Assembly: GCA_018262975.1 (NCBI GenBank)
Contig: JADFDG010000004.1
Location: 1-45,211 of the forward strand
Length of the DNA stretch: 45,211 bases
Reading direction: 5' to 3'
DNA from: Gammaproteobacteria bacterium
GTDB lineage: Bacteria > Pseudomonadota > Gammaproteobacteria > Pseudomonadales > JADFDG01
Shown one piece after another: positions 45,132 through 45,211 of the stretch (the stretch's first letter is position 1; each line of letters begins with the position of its first letter). The position numbers and the translations under genes are program-made. Below the pieces are notes generated by a model that saw only the letters and a list, made by a program, of their open reading frames with translations, ran no database searches and was not told the DNA's origin.

Positions 45132-45211
45132 GATTCGCCGGTCGGCGTCATGGACGCCGCGGATACAGATCGTGCTACCTTGTTGACGTGAACGGGATCA
45201 CATTCCCGCGC
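45132..45211. other. Edge sequence with a possible -35 box
   Basis: After fabY, TTGACG (45183-45188) is a fair -35 hexamer for a gene beyond the window, and GGGATCACATTCCC is a short inverted repeat next to it. Too little is visible to say more. Confidence 0.2.

Overview
This 45.2 kb window is high-GC bacterial chromosome, densely coded on both strands. A FabY-type 3-oxoacyl-ACP synthase, phosphoenolpyruvate carboxylase, a GlyGly-CTERM protease, DinB and many CoA-ester enzymes point to a gammaproteobacterium. A Nevskiales- or Xanthomonadales-like host is my best guess; it rests on gene content only. I see no phage, plasmid, insertion-sequence or CRISPR genes.

Layout. 1-1.6 kb: end of a TolC-like efflux protein and a two-domain multicopper oxidase (copper handling). 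1.8-9.5 kb: a ferritin-like diiron protein, a thiolase, a 4-hydroxybutyryl-CoA dehydratase-like flavoprotein, an EAL phosphodiesterase, an AMACR-type racemase and a nitroreductase. 9.5-16 kb: an operon ppc > 7TMR-DISM histidine kinase > OmpR-type regulator, then a degenerate GGDEF protein. 16-25.4 kb: a serine hydrolase, a secreted trypsin-like protease, dinB, an MBL hydrolase, an AraC regulator, an MFS transporter, an SDR dehydrogenase and a CbiM-like membrane protein. 25.5-30.7 kb: a thioesterase, two crotonases, a lipoprotein, a ferredoxin-type reductase, a pentapeptide-repeat protein and a DUF1289 protein. 30.8-35.5 kb: pyruvate:ferredoxin oxidoreductase overlapping a dihydroorotate-dehydrogenase-like gene, then tRNA-Leu(UAG). 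35.6-38 kb: an unrecognised operon for one secreted and two membrane-anchored coiled-coil proteins. 38.2-45.1 kb: a thiolase, a START protein, a DUF2236 protein, an acyl-CoA ligase and fabY.

How it fits together. Most enzymes handle acyl-CoA: activation (ligase), double-bond and hydroxyl steps (crotonases, SDR, dehydratase-like), thiolysis (two thiolases), alpha-methyl epimerisation (racemase), release (thioesterase) and new chain initiation (FabY). The acyl-CoA ligase and fabY share a near-identical 16-bp palindromic operator, GTGACCANNTGGTCAC, at their promoters. The SDR promoter has the core of the same site. This suggests one unlinked repressor coordinating lipid activation and synthesis.

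The most striking non-coding signal is a dispersed family of about 24-bp GTAG-footed palindromic repeats: 19 units at nine intergenic loci, mostly as inverted pairs. They look like REP/REPIN elements, lie mainly at gene 3' ends, and in two places supply the UAG stop codon of the neighbouring gene. No RAYT transposase gene is in the window.
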